Positions 40,801-50,614 of a DNA stretch of 64,000 nt are shown here, one piece after another. The notes under the pieces are model-generated. The model was given only the letters and a program-made list of their open reading frames with translations. It did no database searches and was not told the DNA's origin. Origin of the DNA: an uncultured Bacteroides sp. (GTDB lineage: Bacteria > Bacteroidota > Bacteroidia > Bacteroidales > Bacteroidaceae); contig NZ_CAUCSQ010000002.1 of assembly GCF_958445495.1 (NCBI RefSeq), positions 1-64,000 on the forward strand, in the 5' to 3' direction. How positions within the stretch are numbered: position 1 is the first letter of the stretch; each line of letters starts with the position of its first letter. The translations under genes and the position numbers were made by a program.

Positions 40801-41306
40801 ACCATTCCCTGCAATGCTTCCGAGAGGTTGGATACCGGAAGGTCTTCCAATTCTTCCGCCGAAATTGTCGAGATGGAACCGGTAACGTTTTTCTGCTTCA
40901 TATTACCGTAACCGACTACTACGACTTCATCCAACTTCTGATTGTCTTCCTGAAGCACCACACGCAAAACGTTTCCTTTAGGGACAAGGGTTTGCTTTAT
41001 GTAACCGATATAGGAGACAACGACTTTTTTCCCTTCCGGGACATCCAGAGAGAAATTTCCGTCAATATCTGTAATAGTTCCTGCCGATGATTCCTGTAAC
41101 CTTACGGTAGCGCCGATTATCGGCTGCCCGTTTTCGTCCAATATCTGCCCCGTCACTTTCCGGGCCTGCGCATTAACCGACAGCGTAAATGCCATGAAAC
41201 AGATTAGCATGCTTATCCCTCTAATCAATGAAGATTTTTCGGACTTCGTAAATATAACGTGTTTATACATATCTTTATTATTTAATGCGCAGTTCATTGT
41301 CTCCAT
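37842..41306 (-). CDS. SusC-like TonB-dependent receptor (second PUL), no STN domain
   Basis: 1154 residues. After the signal comes the carboxypeptidase-regulatory-like domain (VTGQILDENGQPIIGATVRL), then the TonB-box region KLDEVVVVGYGNMKQKNVTG, the plug (SITVLRDASAAIYGSRAANG) and a 22-strand-type barrel. Unlike the first SusC it has no STN domain, so no FecR partner is expected. The upstream lipoprotein stop overlaps the annotated start by 13 bp. The methionine at 41270 (MYKHVIFTKSEKS) may be the real start. Confidence 0.94.
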   Translation of the reverse strand: METMNCALNNKDMYKHVIFTKSEKSSLIRGISMLICFMAFTLSVNAQARKVTGQILDENGQPIIGATVRLQESSAGTITDIDGNFSLDVPEGKKVVVSYIGYIKQTLVPKGNVLRVVLQEDNQKLDEVVVVGYGNMKQKNVTGSISTISAEELEDLPVSNLSEALQGMVNGLTVELGSSRPGTNANEVYIRQNRTFTGISKDGGNSTPLIIIDDVIQLGTNGQPSMEQFNMLDPSEVESITVLRDASAAIYGSRAANGAILVKTKRGKKGVPLISYSGKFAVNDAVGHSKVLRGSDYGRFYNSLAIGSNKASGYDDFDVLYSDIELAEMDNLNYDWLDKAGWKSAFQQTHTLNVSGGSERATYYAGATYFDQGANLGNQSYKRYTYRAGVDVRLTNDIKLSATVAGNEGKSDQIYTKGARFKLYGMGGSTEKSDYSALHHMPNHIPWSVTLPNENGEDEEYWLGPIENTYSNPSFNRDYVTSWNYFALSNSGSFSKNRSNSWNADISLTYEVPFVKGLSLRATYSSSHSSEATEQASFPYELAYVGSRMAADQHLVYTIPNSSFKKAVFDKNSTLSFKDRQSERRQMNFYVNYERTFGKHSISAMASVERYESFYDSRDIEYSDLAHDISDTYLGVGGPSIVGTDGKSALTSDNTVTLKGESGSLSYLGRVAYSYADRYMLQFIFRSDASTKFAPENYWGFFPGVSVGWILSEEPWFKRSLPWFEFLKIRASWGRTGRDNIKMWKWKEQYKMDLKGMQFGAESGKPGTSLIPQASPNRNVKWDVSDKFNLGFDTRFLDGRLSAVFDFYYDINDNILNQYMASQPGIPIYAGGSYAEENFGRVDTYGGELSLTWRDKIGQVNYNIGMDFGLSGSRVREWVPGLRYNKYPCSASWEEGMSTYLPVWGFKVWKGTSMGDGILRTQEDINNYWAYLESWTPEGGQTKYLDKTSKDELRPGMVAYQDLGGEMVNGVQQGPNGQIVLEQDYGKLCNKNKTYNVSTRLGASWKGLSISANIATSWGGVRFIDRASMGGNKSTMIWAPDSFWGDMFDEVYNPTGKYPNLGAESLISNSALANSDLWMISTFRCYIRNLSVSYALPKKWIAPLKMSAVRLNLTGNNLWDLYNPYPGHYRNMYDASSTEYPTLRTWSLGVNVTF

Positions 41307-42985
41307 TTCGAAGCTCCCACGCTAGAACAACCTTCAAATAATTCATTTAGCTTGAAATTGCCATTACCCGGGTCGGTGAACAGGTTGGCCGTCGACATCT
41401 TGGAATCGCTCAGTCCCAGGCTTCCCTTGCTCGACGAGTGGTCGCTCGACTGGAAACTGTTCACGGGACTGAAACGGTAAACTCCGGTATAATCATCTTG
41501 CCCGCCTGTCCCCAATTCGTTGAACTTGGGAAGTTTGCCGTCTATTTTCATGGAACCTCCGAACACGCAATTCTCTATCCGGACTGTGATACTCGGGTCG
41601 ACACGGAATAAGAATGAATTCTCCATCGGCGCATAGCAGAATGTAGTATTCGTTATCGAGATGTTTTTACCACTGCCGCTATTCCGAAGGTCGGCGATGC
41701 CGCAAATATTGGTGACGGTGCATTCGTCAAAAGAAACATCATTGATGTAATTACCGTTTTTACCGTCTGTAGAGACTATGCCTTGATTGCCAATGGCATT
41801 GAGCGTACATTCTTTAAAAGAAACCGCACCGATACTTCCATCTGCCTTTTTCGAACGGACAACCGAACGGAAATTCTCGATGTGGCAGTTGGTAAAAGCC
41901 ACCGTATTGATTAAGAAGGCATCCGATTCCGGACAAATCACTTGTTTGCCGCTTAATCCGTTGTCTGTCGCTTCAGACAATGATTTGGCTGCTTCAAGAT
42001 TGATGCGTTTAAAGGTAATTTTGTCTATCATTCCTCCTTCTACTACACGGAATGCGTTTTCAAAACTAAATGTAGGATAAGTTTCCAAGGTTTGCGGTGT
42101 TACAAAATGGACTGAATGTGCAAATTCTATGACTGTCTCACCGCTATTCAATACATATGTTTTTCCGACGGGAAGAATGAAAGTCGTACCTTCTGCCAGG
42201 GAATTCCAGTCCAGTTTATTGAAATAGTCCGGGTCGAACGCTTCATTGCGCAAATCGACACGGTTTGCCGTACCGTAATCCGCATCCAGATTTTCCGTAG
42301 CTTCCGTTTTTATTTCCACACGTGCCTGATACGTGTCGGAAGTCTGTTCTTCTCCCGAATAAAGATTGATGCGATAGGCTGTTTCGGGAGACAAGTCACC
42401 GATAATCTTCGACCCGGACAAATATTCTTCAGAAGAGACCTGATATACTTTCGTTTCTTGCTGCATACCTCCTTCCATTTCCGCCGGAACGGCAGTCAGG
42501 GCGGTGATGACAACCGTATCATTCGGTTCCCATGCAATAAGTGCCGACGTGTCTATGGTGCGGGCTTCTTTCAATTCGATGGATAAGGGGCGGTAAAGGA
42601 TGCCTGTCACTTCCGTTTCCCAATAACCGGACAGCTTTCCGTCTCCCACACATTTTACTTTAAATTTATAGTTTTCTTCCCACTCCAGCTCTATGACACA
42701 GGAGGATTGTCCGGCGGGAACGGTTTCCGTCTTATAGAGTTCATCGCCTTTATCTGTCACTCTATACACTTCGACAACATACTCGGTCGCTCCTTCTACG
42801 CTTTTCCAGGTAAGGTAGGCTCTGTTCTGTACGACTTCCATCGTAGTGACCGGCCGCAACAACACCGCCGAACCGGAATCGTCATTGTCCGAGCAGCCCG
42901 CCGACAATGCCGAAAAACAACTCAGCAAGAGGCTTGCCGTCATCAGTTTCATTAAATTCATAGCATTCAATTTTAATATTAACAT
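41294..42985 (-). CDS. PUL lipoprotein with fibronectin-like and DUF4957/DUF5123-like domains
   Basis: 563 residues. Lipobox SALSAGC fits a start at 42961 (MNLMKLMTASLLLSC). Fibronectin-type segments occur in the first 220 residues (TMEVVQNRAYLTWKSVEGAT, TIDTSALIAWEPND). A right-handed repeat region follows (EFAHSVHFVTPQTLETYPTF, CHIENFRSVVRSKKADGSIG, SFDECTVTNICGIADLRNSG), typical of DUF4957/DUF5123 proteins near pectinases. Probably a surface binding or lyase-accessory protein. Between the pectate-lyase-like gene and SusC on the minus strand. Confidence 0.78.
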   Translation of the reverse strand: MLILKLNAMNLMKLMTASLLLSCFSALSAGCSDNDDSGSAVLLRPVTTMEVVQNRAYLTWKSVEGATEYVVEVYRVTDKGDELYKTETVPAGQSSCVIELEWEENYKFKVKCVGDGKLSGYWETEVTGILYRPLSIELKEARTIDTSALIAWEPNDTVVITALTAVPAEMEGGMQQETKVYQVSSEEYLSGSKIIGDLSPETAYRINLYSGEEQTSDTYQARVEIKTEATENLDADYGTANRVDLRNEAFDPDYFNKLDWNSLAEGTTFILPVGKTYVLNSGETVIEFAHSVHFVTPQTLETYPTFSFENAFRVVEGGMIDKITFKRINLEAAKSLSEATDNGLSGKQVICPESDAFLINTVAFTNCHIENFRSVVRSKKADGSIGAVSFKECTLNAIGNQGIVSTDGKNGNYINDVSFDECTVTNICGIADLRNSGSGKNISITNTTFCYAPMENSFLFRVDPSITVRIENCVFGGSMKIDGKLPKFNELGTGGQDDYTGVYRFSPVNSFQSSDHSSSKGSLGLSDSKMSTANLFTDPGNGNFKLNELFEGCSSVGASKWRQ

Positions 42986-42995
42986 TTTATTGATT

Positions 42996-44675
42996 TCACT
43001 TTTTAAAGTTGTATGAAATATCCTCGCCCACCAGACTGTTGAGATATACTTCCAATGCCGTATAACCTGTATCTGTGGTTTTGTTGCGGTCTTCCGGGTC
43101 GGCGGGGTTCAGGCCGACTTTCTTTTCCCAAGTGTCATCCATGCCGTCTTTGTCCGCATCCGTAATGATTCCGGATGTTTTATAGGTCAGTCCCTCAAAC
43201 CCTTCGGCCTCGTCAGGGCTATTGATTATCCCCGGAATAGCCCCACTGGTCTCATTTCCCGCTCCCGTATATGTACAACTGCCCTCTTTTACTTCTTTTA
43301 TTATGCGTGTATCCACTGCGTCACGCGGGAAAGCACCGGCTCCATTTTCCCCGACTACAGACTGAAAAGCTTTTTCCGCAGACTCACAATCTTCCAGATA
43401 GGTGTATGTGTTCCAGTCAAACCAATACTGTGCATAATTGTCTTTTCCGGAAGGAACAATGAAAGACGACGATTTCATTTCATCAATACTATAGGGATAA
43501 CTGCTATCCGTATATACTCCTTTCCAATTGTCTGAGGTGAGTTCGTCATTGCCTTCCATCACATTTCCGTTGAAATACCATTTTGATACAGCACGTAAAG
43601 GTGCTTTTTCCGGTTCACGGGCACTTGACTGACGAAAGAATTTTAAGTCTCGCACCCGAATTTCCGTAGCAGGTCCCGGCTTATAATAATTATTCATGAA
43701 GTTACACGCCCATCCGTGATACTCCGGGTCTTGCGACTCATCCATTCCGCCATAAGTAGCCATCTGGCTTCCCCAATTATAATTCACATTATTTATATAC
43801 TCCATATATACGTTTATATCCTGCCCGGGAGCTTTTCCCCGTGCGCCGTTCATCAGCGGAGTGCGGCTGTTGCAATGGGCAAACAGATTATGATGGTATG
43901 TGGAAGAAGCGCCTCCCCATGCACCGCCATAGCCACGGGACCCTTTCTTGTTCACCGAATAATAAAGCCCTTCACTGGAAATACACCACTGGACAGTAGA
44001 AAAATGGGTATCAATGAAATCGGTGTTCTCTTCACTGGCCCAACTGAATGAGCAATGGTCAATAATGAAATTATCAGCATTCTCCACACGAAGGCATGCG
44101 GCATTATGGTCTTTTCCACCGGCATCCTTATCCCCTACCCGGAAACGTATATGACGAATGATAAAATTCTCTGAACCTCCAAAGTTCACTTCGTTCTTAA
44201 TCACACAAATTCCGCCTCCCGGAGCCGTCTGACCGGCTATTGTGAAATTCTTCGCTTTACAACGTATATCCGATTTCAATTCTATTTTGCCCGAAACGGC
44301 AAAAACCACCGTAGTGGCATCATTCTCCGCACACTGTCTCAAAGCCCATCGGAAAGAACCTTCTCCATCGTCATCCAGATTCGTTACTATGACTACTTTT
44401 CCGCCACGGCCTCCTGTAGCGTTTTTACCAAACCCTTCGGCAGTAGGAAAGGCTTTCAATATTTCCGGACCTTTCGCATAAGGTCCCAATCCCATATTAG
44501 TGAATCCGTCAGCATCGTTGCATGCTCCCAAAATCGAAACACTACTCATAAAAAACAGCCATTTAGCCATACGGTATTTCATAATACCGAAAACACCCGT
44601 TCGCCCTGGTTTAGAAAAATCGGAAACGCATCCCAGTTGTGTTTTTCTTTCTTCAATAAATGCATCATTCTTCAT
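42996..44675 (-). CDS. Pectate-lyase-like secreted protein
   Basis: 559 residues of parallel beta-helix with PL1-like features: AFPTAEGFGKNATGGRGGKV, VTNLDDDGEGSFRWALRQCA, GKIELKSDIRC, CSFSWASEENTD and NNVNYNWG. The C-terminal DADKDGMDDTWEKKVGLNPA segment is an EF-hand/thrombospondin-3-like repeat often seen in Bacteroides lyases. The true N-terminus is probably the ATG at 44582, where MKYRMAKWLFFMSSVSILGAC gives a lipoprotein signal. The upstream 31 codons of the longer ORF look spurious, although their leader is AT-rich as usual. First gene of the PUL. Confidence 0.82.
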   Translation of the reverse strand: MKNDAFIEERKTQLGCVSDFSKPGRTGVFGIMKYRMAKWLFFMSSVSILGACNDADGFTNMGLGPYAKGPEILKAFPTAEGFGKNATGGRGGKVVIVTNLDDDGEGSFRWALRQCAENDATTVVFAVSGKIELKSDIRCKAKNFTIAGQTAPGGGICVIKNEVNFGGSENFIIRHIRFRVGDKDAGGKDHNAACLRVENADNFIIDHCSFSWASEENTDFIDTHFSTVQWCISSEGLYYSVNKKGSRGYGGAWGGASSTYHHNLFAHCNSRTPLMNGARGKAPGQDINVYMEYINNVNYNWGSQMATYGGMDESQDPEYHGWACNFMNNYYKPGPATEIRVRDLKFFRQSSAREPEKAPLRAVSKWYFNGNVMEGNDELTSDNWKGVYTDSSYPYSIDEMKSSSFIVPSGKDNYAQYWFDWNTYTYLEDCESAEKAFQSVVGENGAGAFPRDAVDTRIIKEVKEGSCTYTGAGNETSGAIPGIINSPDEAEGFEGLTYKTSGIITDADKDGMDDTWEKKVGLNPADPEDRNKTTDTGYTALEVYLNSLVGEDISYNFKK

Positions 44676-45059
44676 TTATTTTTCAATTTAAAGTTAATAT
44701 AAATTACCACCGTTTCATAAACAGCAGTTTGGTTATGATGTTAACATGACGTATAATATTTATCTATGTAATCATTTTCTTCATACTTAATTTCGTTTTT
44801 AAAATACTTTTTTTTCAAAGATTGCCTATCAGACTGACAACCGAATTTCTTAATAATGTCAATATTATACAATAAGAGTACACCCTATCTGATTTGGCGA
44901 TGCCGGATTTTACGATATATCCAGGCATCGACAAGATGATGCTTTCCCAACGGAAAGAAGATGAAAAGCATATATGACAACGGCATTTCCACTCAGATAG
45001 TTGGCTGTACAAAAAAAAAACAGTACTTTTGCAGGCGTATACAAATAATTCTATAACTC
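44676..45059. other. 384-bp divergent intergenic region
   Basis: Separates the minus-strand PUL from the purM-like gene. It holds a modest hairpin (44898-44930, CGATGCC/GGCATCG) and the rightward promoter near 45001-45031. No minus-strand TAnnTTTG was found for the PUL, and no small gene is credible. Confidence 0.6.
45001..45031 (+). promoter_or_regulatory. Promoter of the purM-like gene
   Basis: A TTG (45001-45003, three of four -33 bases), 20-bp spacer and TACTTTTG (45024-45031) fit the Bacteroides consensus, 28 bp before the start. Confidence 0.6.
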
Positions 45060-46226
45060 ATGAGTAATCAACGATACATGATGCGTGGCGTGAGCGCGTC
45101 AAAAGAAGATGTGCACAACGCCATCAAGAACATTGACAAAGGAATTTTCCCAAAGGCATTCTGCAAAATCATCCCGGATATATTGGGAGGCGATCCCGAA
45201 TATTGTAATATCATGCATGCTGACGGTGCCGGCACAAAATCCTCCCTGGCTTATATGTATTGGAAAGAAACGGGAGACTTGTCCGTATGGAAAGGCATTG
45301 CACAAGACGCCCTGATTATGAATATCGACGACCTGCTTTGTGTAGGCGCTGTTGACAACATTCTCGTCTCTTCTACCATCGGACGCAACAAACTCCTGAT
45401 TCCGGGCGAAGTTATCTCCGCCATCATTAACGGAACGGACGAGTTATTGGCCGAGCTTCGTGAAATGGGCGTGGGAGTATATGCTACCGGTGGAGAAACA
45501 GCCGATGTAGGGGATTTGGTACGCACGATTATCGTTGATTCCACCGTGACTTGCCGCATGAAGCGTTCAGATGTCATCGACAATGCCAATATCCGTCCGG
45601 GAGACGTTATTGTCGGTTTGGCTTCTTATGGAAAAGCGAATTACGAGAAAGAATACAACGGCGGTATGGGTAGCAATGGCCTGACAAGTGCCCGCCATGA
45701 CGTATTCAGTAAATATCTTGCAAAAAAATACCCGGAAAGTTATGATGCCGCCGTTCCGGAGGAATTAGTTTATTCAGGAAAATTAAGTCTGACGGACAGC
45801 GTAGAGGGGACTTCGGTCGATGCCGGTAAGCTGGTACTTTCTCCTACCCGCACCTATGCTCCGGTAGTAAAAAAATTGTTTGATTCCCTCCGCCCTGAGA
45901 TTCACGGTATGGTTCATTGCTCCGGCGGCGCACAAACCAAAGTGTTGCATTTCGTAGAAAATGTACGTGTAGTGAAAGACAATCTCTTCCCTGTTCCTCC
46001 TTTATTCAAAACCATACAGGAACAAAGCGGTACGGACTGGGCGGAAATGTACAAAGTATTCAATATGGGGCATCGCCTCGAAATATATTTATCACCGGAA
46101 CATGCCGAAGAAGTGATTGCTATTTCCGAGTCTTTCGGCATTCCCGCACGTATTGTCGGACGCATCGAAGCATGTGACCGGACTGAATTGATTATCCAAA
46201 GCGAATTCGGAGAATTTAGATATTAA
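45060..46226 (+). CDS. AIR synthase-related protein (PurM-like)
   Basis: 388-residue member of the PurM/SelD ATP-binding superfamily. MHADGAGTKSSLAYMYWKET, NIDDLLCVGAVDNI, ATGGETADVGDLV and the GHRLEIYLSPEHAEEVI C-terminal region resemble phosphoribosylformylglycinamidine cyclo-ligase. It is longer than classical PurM and lacks full identity with it by eye, so purM itself is likely but not certain. It leads a run of purine, translation and pyrimidine genes with 3-65-bp gaps. Confidence 0.8.
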   Translation: MSNQRYMMRGVSASKEDVHNAIKNIDKGIFPKAFCKIIPDILGGDPEYCNIMHADGAGTKSSLAYMYWKETGDLSVWKGIAQDALIMNIDDLLCVGAVDNILVSSTIGRNKLLIPGEVISAIINGTDELLAELREMGVGVYATGGETADVGDLVRTIIVDSTVTCRMKRSDVIDNANIRPGDVIVGLASYGKANYEKEYNGGMGSNGLTSARHDVFSKYLAKKYPESYDAAVPEELVYSGKLSLTDSVEGTSVDAGKLVLSPTRTYAPVVKKLFDSLRPEIHGMVHCSGGAQTKVLHFVENVRVVKDNLFPVPPLFKTIQEQSGTDWAEMYKVFNMGHRLEIYLSPEHAEEVIAISESFGIPARIVGRIEACDRTELIIQSEFGEFRY

Positions 46227-46229
46227 AGA

Positions 46230-47342
46230 ATGGCAGATAACAATACCATATTAGAAAAATTAGACGGGCTTGTCGCCCGTTTTGAAGAAATATCTACCCT
46301 TATCACTGACCCGGCAGTGATTGCCGATCAAAAACGTTATGTCAAGCTGACTAAAGAATACAAGGAACTGGACGACTTGATGAAAGCCCGTAAGGAATAT
46401 ATCCAATTACTGGGTAATATTGAAGAAGCCAAAAATATCCTTGCCAATGAATCGGACGCCGATATGCGTGAAATGGCAAAAGAAGAGATGGACAGCAGCC
46501 AGGAACGTCTTCCTCTTTTGGAAGAGGAAATCAAACTGATGCTCGTCCCCGCCGACCCGCAAGACAGCAAAAACGCGATTCTTGAAATCCGCGGCGGTAC
46601 GGGAGGCGATGAGGCGGCGATTTTTGCAGGTGACCTTTTTCGCATGTATGCCAAATATTGCGAGACCAAAGGGTGGAAAATGGAAGTGTCCAGCGCCAAT
46701 GAAGGAGCAGCAGGCGGTTTTAAGGAAATCATTTGCAGCGTTACCGGCGACAACGTTTACGGAACGTTGAAATACGAGTCCGGGGTTCATCGCGTACAAC
46801 GTGTTCCCGCCACGGAGACACAGGGACGTGTACACACCTCCGCCGCTTCGGTGGCGGTACTTCCGGAAGCGGAAGAATTTGATGTCGTAATTAATGAAGG
46901 AGAAATCAAATGGGATACTTTCCGAAGCGGTGGCGCCGGCGGACAGAACGTCAACAAGGTGGAATCCGGAGTACGCTTACGCTACATCTGGAAAAATCCG
47001 AATACGGGGATAGCTGAAGAAATCCTGATTGAATGTACGGAAACACGAGACCAACCGAAAAACAAGGAACGTGCATTAGCCCGACTCCGTACCTTTATTT
47101 ATGACAAGGAACACCAGAAATACATTGACGACATCGCTTCCAAACGCAAAACTATGGTATCTACCGGCGACCGTTCAGCTAAAATCCGTACATATAACTA
47201 TCCGCAAGGGCGTATCACCGACCACCGAATCAACTACACAATCTACAACTTGGCAGCCTTTATGGACGGGGATATCCAAGATTGTATCGACCATCTGATT
47301 GTGGCGGAAAATGCGGAACGGCTGAAAGAAAGCGAACTGTAG
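46230..47342 (+). CDS. prfA: Peptide chain release factor 1
   Basis: Recognises UAA/UAG stop codons and triggers peptide release; 370 residues. The catalytic GGQ is in FRSGGAGGQNVNKVESG. The stop-reading region includes TETQGRVHTSAASVAVLPEA, and the C-terminus holds NYPQGRITDHRINYTIYNLA. It starts 3 bp after the purM-like stop. Confidence 0.95.
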   Translation: MADNNTILEKLDGLVARFEEISTLITDPAVIADQKRYVKLTKEYKELDDLMKARKEYIQLLGNIEEAKNILANESDADMREMAKEEMDSSQERLPLLEEEIKLMLVPADPQDSKNAILEIRGGTGGDEAAIFAGDLFRMYAKYCETKGWKMEVSSANEGAAGGFKEIICSVTGDNVYGTLKYESGVHRVQRVPATETQGRVHTSAASVAVLPEAEEFDVVINEGEIKWDTFRSGGAGGQNVNKVESGVRLRYIWKNPNTGIAEEILIECTETRDQPKNKERALARLRTFIYDKEHQKYIDDIASKRKTMVSTGDRSAKIRTYNYPQGRITDHRINYTIYNLAAFMDGDIQDCIDHLIVAENAERLKESEL

Positions 47343-47407
47343 AGAATATAACAAGAATGACATCCCGTTAAATAAATATGTATAACCCGTAACTTGTAAT
47401 TATAACA

Positions 47408-48232
47408 ATGGATAAGAAACAGTTATTCGAAAACATAAAACGCAAAAAATCATTCCTTTGCGTAGGGCTTGATACCGATATTAAAAAGATACCCGAACAT
47501 TTGTTGAAAGAAGAAGATCCGATTTTCACCTTCAACAAGGCAATTATCGATGCAACAGCAGATTTATGCATTGCTTACAAGCCCAACCTCGCTTTTTATG
47601 AAAGCATGGGTGTGAAAGGATGGATTGCATTTGAAAAAACCGTCAAATATATCAAAGACAATTATCCGGACCAATTCATCATTGCCGATGCAAAACGCGG
47701 TGATATAGGAAACACATCGGCCATGTATGCCCGTACTTTTTTTGAAGAGCTGGCTATAGATTCCGTAACCGTAGCCCCCTATATGGGCGAAGATAGCGTC
47801 ACTCCATTCCTGACTTACGAAGATAAATGGGTTATCTTATTGGCGCTGACCTCTAACAAAGGGTCCCATGACTTCCAATTGACTGAAGACGCTAACGGCG
47901 AACGCCTGTTCGAAAAAGTATTGCGCAAATCACAGGAGTGGGCTGGTGACGACCGTATGATGTATGTAGTAGGCGCAACCCAAGGACGCGCTTTCGAGGA
48001 TATCCGCAAGCTTGTACCTAATCACTTCCTCCTTGTTCCGGGTGTCGGAGCTCAGGGAGGTTCGCTTGAGGAAGTTTGCAAATACGGCATGAACAGTACA
48101 TGCGGACTGATTGTTAATTCTTCCCGCGGAATCATCTACGTGGACAAAACAGAGAAATTCGCCGAAGCCGCCCGTGTTGCCGCACAAGAAGTACAGGCAC
48201 AGATGGCGGAACAACTGAAGGCCATTCTCTAA
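47408..48232 (+). CDS. pyrF: Orotidine-5'-phosphate decarboxylase (class 2)
   Basis: Last step of UMP synthesis; 274 residues, the longer class 2 form. The catalytic lysine region is [13 protein letters not shown] and the phosphate-binding end is [27 protein letters not shown] opens the protein. It follows prfA by 65 bp. Confidence 0.94.
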   Translation: MDKKQLFENIKRKKSFLCVGLDTDIKKIPEHLLKEEDPIFTFNKAIIDATADLCIAYKPNLAFYESMGVKGWIAFEKTVKYIKDNYPDQFIIADAKRGDIGNTSAMYARTFFEELAIDSVTVAPYMGEDSVTPFLTYEDKWVILLALTSNKGSHDFQLTEDANGERLFEKVLRKSQEWAGDDRMMYVVGATQGRAFEDIRKLVPNHFLLVPGVGAQGGSLEEVCKYGMNSTCGLIVNSSRGIIYVDKTEKFAEAARVAAQEVQAQMAEQLKAIL

Positions 48233-48258
48233 AGAAAAAGAATCTCTAAAGAAAACGG

Positions 48259-49488
48259 ATGCCTTACGAAAGAAAGATAATCAACGACCCTGTTTTCGGG
48301 TTTATCAACATACCTAAGGGATTGCTGTACGATATTGTACGGCATCCTCTTTTACAACGCCTTACCCGTATCAAACAAGTAGGGCTTTCATCGGTAGTAT
48401 ATCCCGGTGCACAACATACCCGTTTCCAGCATTCACTCGGAGCTTTCTATTTAATGAGTGAAGCTATTACCCAACTGGCTTCCAAAGGTAATTTTATCTT
48501 TGACAGCGAAGCAGAGGCCGTGCAAGCTGCCATCCTGCTGCACGACATAGGACACGGGCCTTTCTCACACGTACTCGAAGATACGATTGTCAAAGGAGTT
48601 TCTCACGAAGAAATTTCTCTCCTCCTGATGGAGCGGATGAATAAAGAGATGAACGGGCAACTCAGCCTGGCCATCCAAATCTTCAAAGACGAATATCCGA
48701 AACGTTTCCTGCATCAACTCGTCAGCGGCCAACTGGATATGGACAGGCTCGACTATCTCCGCCGCGACAGTTTTTATACAGGCGTCACGGAAGGAAACAT
48801 CGGTTCGGCACGGATTATCAAAATGCTTGACGTTGCAGACGACCGTCTCGTCATCGAATCAAAAGGCATTTATTCTATTGAGAATTTCCTGACAGCACGC
48901 CGTCTGATGTACTGGCAGGTATATTTGCACAAGACTTCGGTTGCATACGAACGAATGCTTATCAGTACCTTGCTCCGCGCTAAAGAACTTGCCGCGCAAG
49001 GCGTGGCATTATTCGCATCGCCTGCATTGCATTTCTTTTTATATAACAATATCGACCATACGGAATTCTATAATAATCCAGATTGCCTGGAAAATTTCAT
49101 TCAACTGGACGACAATGATATATGGACCGCTTTAAAAGTATGGAGTACTCATCCGGACAAGGTGCTTTCCACTTTAAGCCAGGGAATGATTAACCGGAAC
49201 ATCTTTAAAGTGGAAATTTCGTCCGAACCGGTCAGCGAAGACAGAAAAAAAGAATTAACTTTGCACATCAGCCAACAGCTAGGCGTAACCCTTTCCGAAG
49301 CGAACTATTTTGTCTCTACCCCCAGCATCGAAAAGAATATGTATGACCCGGCAGATGACAGTATTGACATTATCTACAAAGACGGCACTATCAAAAATAT
49401 TGCCGAAGCATCGGACATGCTGAACATCTCATTATTGTCCAAAAAGGTAAAGAAATACTATCTCTGCTATCAGAGATTACACAGATAA
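48259..49488 (+). CDS. HD-domain phosphohydrolase
   Basis: 409 residues. The HD metal motif is visible: HTRFQHSLGAF, LLHDIGHGPFSHVLED and the later DRLDYLRRDSFYTG aspartate. The organisation matches dNTPase/SAMHD1-like HD proteins of Bacteroidetes. The substrate is not readable. It lies between pyrF and lpxD. Confidence 0.85.
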   Translation: MPYERKIINDPVFGFINIPKGLLYDIVRHPLLQRLTRIKQVGLSSVVYPGAQHTRFQHSLGAFYLMSEAITQLASKGNFIFDSEAEAVQAAILLHDIGHGPFSHVLEDTIVKGVSHEEISLLLMERMNKEMNGQLSLAIQIFKDEYPKRFLHQLVSGQLDMDRLDYLRRDSFYTGVTEGNIGSARIIKMLDVADDRLVIESKGIYSIENFLTARRLMYWQVYLHKTSVAYERMLISTLLRAKELAAQGVALFASPALHFFLYNNIDHTEFYNNPDCLENFIQLDDNDIWTALKVWSTHPDKVLSTLSQGMINRNIFKVEISSEPVSEDRKKELTLHISQQLGVTLSEANYFVSTPSIEKNMYDPADDSIDIIYKDGTIKNIAEASDMLNISLLSKKVKKYYLCYQRLHR

Positions 49489-49570
49489 GTATAAAATATT
49501 CATGCAATAACACGGAAATCTGAAAAAAAAATCCGTTATTTGTGAACTAATTAAATTTTAAATTAAAGAC

Positions 49571-50611
49571 ATGGAGTTCTCGGCTAAGCAAATTGCAGCA
49601 TTTATCCAAGGGGAAATCATTGGAGACGAAAACGCTACGGTACACACATTCGCTAAAATTGAAGAGGGAATGCCCGGAGCAATTTCTTTCCTGTCAAATC
49701 CCAAATATACACCTTACATCTACGAGACACAATCAAGCATTGTCCTGGTTAATAAGGACTTCACTCCCGAGCACGAAATTAAAACTACTCTGATAAAAGT
49801 AGACAATGCATATGAAAGTCTGGCTAAATTACTCAATCTTTATGAGATGAGCAAGCCTAAGAAACAAGGTATAGATTCATTAGCTTTCGTTGCACCCAGC
49901 GCCAAAATTGGTGAGAACGTATACATCGGTGCATTTGCCTATATTGGTGAAAATACCGTGATTGGAGATAATACCCAAATTTATCCACACACTTTTGTTG
50001 GAGATGGCGTGAAGATAGGCAACAGTTGCTTGCTGTACTCCAATGTAAATGTTTATCATGATTGCCGCATAGGTAACGAATGTATCCTGCACTCGGGTGC
50101 AGTGATTGGAGCTGACGGATTTGGTTTTGCTCCCACTCCGAATGGATACGATAAGATTCCGCAAATCGGAATTGTTATTCTGGAAGATAAAGTAGATATA
50201 GGTGCTAATACTTGTGTAGACCGTGCTACAATGGGAGCTACGGTAGTGCATAGTGGTGTCAAATTAGACAATCTGATACAAATAGCACATAATGATGAAA
50301 TAGGTTCGCATACCGTAATGGCTGCACAAGCCGGAATTGCCGGTTCTACCAAAATTGGTGAATGGTGTATGATCGGAGGCCAGGTAGGTATTGCAGGACA
50401 TTCCAAGATAGGAGACAAAGTTGGTTTAGGCGCACAGTCAGGTGTACCCGGAAACATCAAATCCGGTAGTCAACTTATCGGAACTCCTCCCATGGAACTG
50501 AAGCAATACTTTAAAGCATCCGTCGCACAAAGAAGCTTGCCGGATATGCAGAAAGAATTGCGTAATCTGCGCAAAGAAGTAGAAGAATTAAAACAACTAT
50601 TAAATAAGTAA
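49571..50611 (+). CDS. lpxD: UDP-3-O-acylglucosamine N-acyltransferase
   Basis: Third enzyme of lipid A synthesis; 346 residues. N-terminal region ([20 protein letters not shown]) precedes the left-handed beta-helix hexapeptide repeats ([20 protein letters not shown]). The catalytic histidine lies in [18 protein letters not shown], followed by the trimer end helix. It starts 82 bp after the HD gene and leads the lpx cluster. Confidence 0.95.
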   Translation: MEFSAKQIAAFIQGEIIGDENATVHTFAKIEEGMPGAISFLSNPKYTPYIYETQSSIVLVNKDFTPEHEIKTTLIKVDNAYESLAKLLNLYEMSKPKKQGIDSLAFVAPSAKIGENVYIGAFAYIGENTVIGDNTQIYPHTFVGDGVKIGNSCLLYSNVNVYHDCRIGNECILHSGAVIGADGFGFAPTPNGYDKIPQIGIVILEDKVDIGANTCVDRATMGATVVHSGVKLDNLIQIAHNDEIGSHTVMAAQAGIAGSTKIGEWCMIGGQVGIAGHSKIGDKVGLGAQSGVPGNIKSGSQLIGTPPMELKQYFKASVAQRSLPDMQKELRNLRKEVEELKQLLNK

Positions 50612-50614
50612 CCA

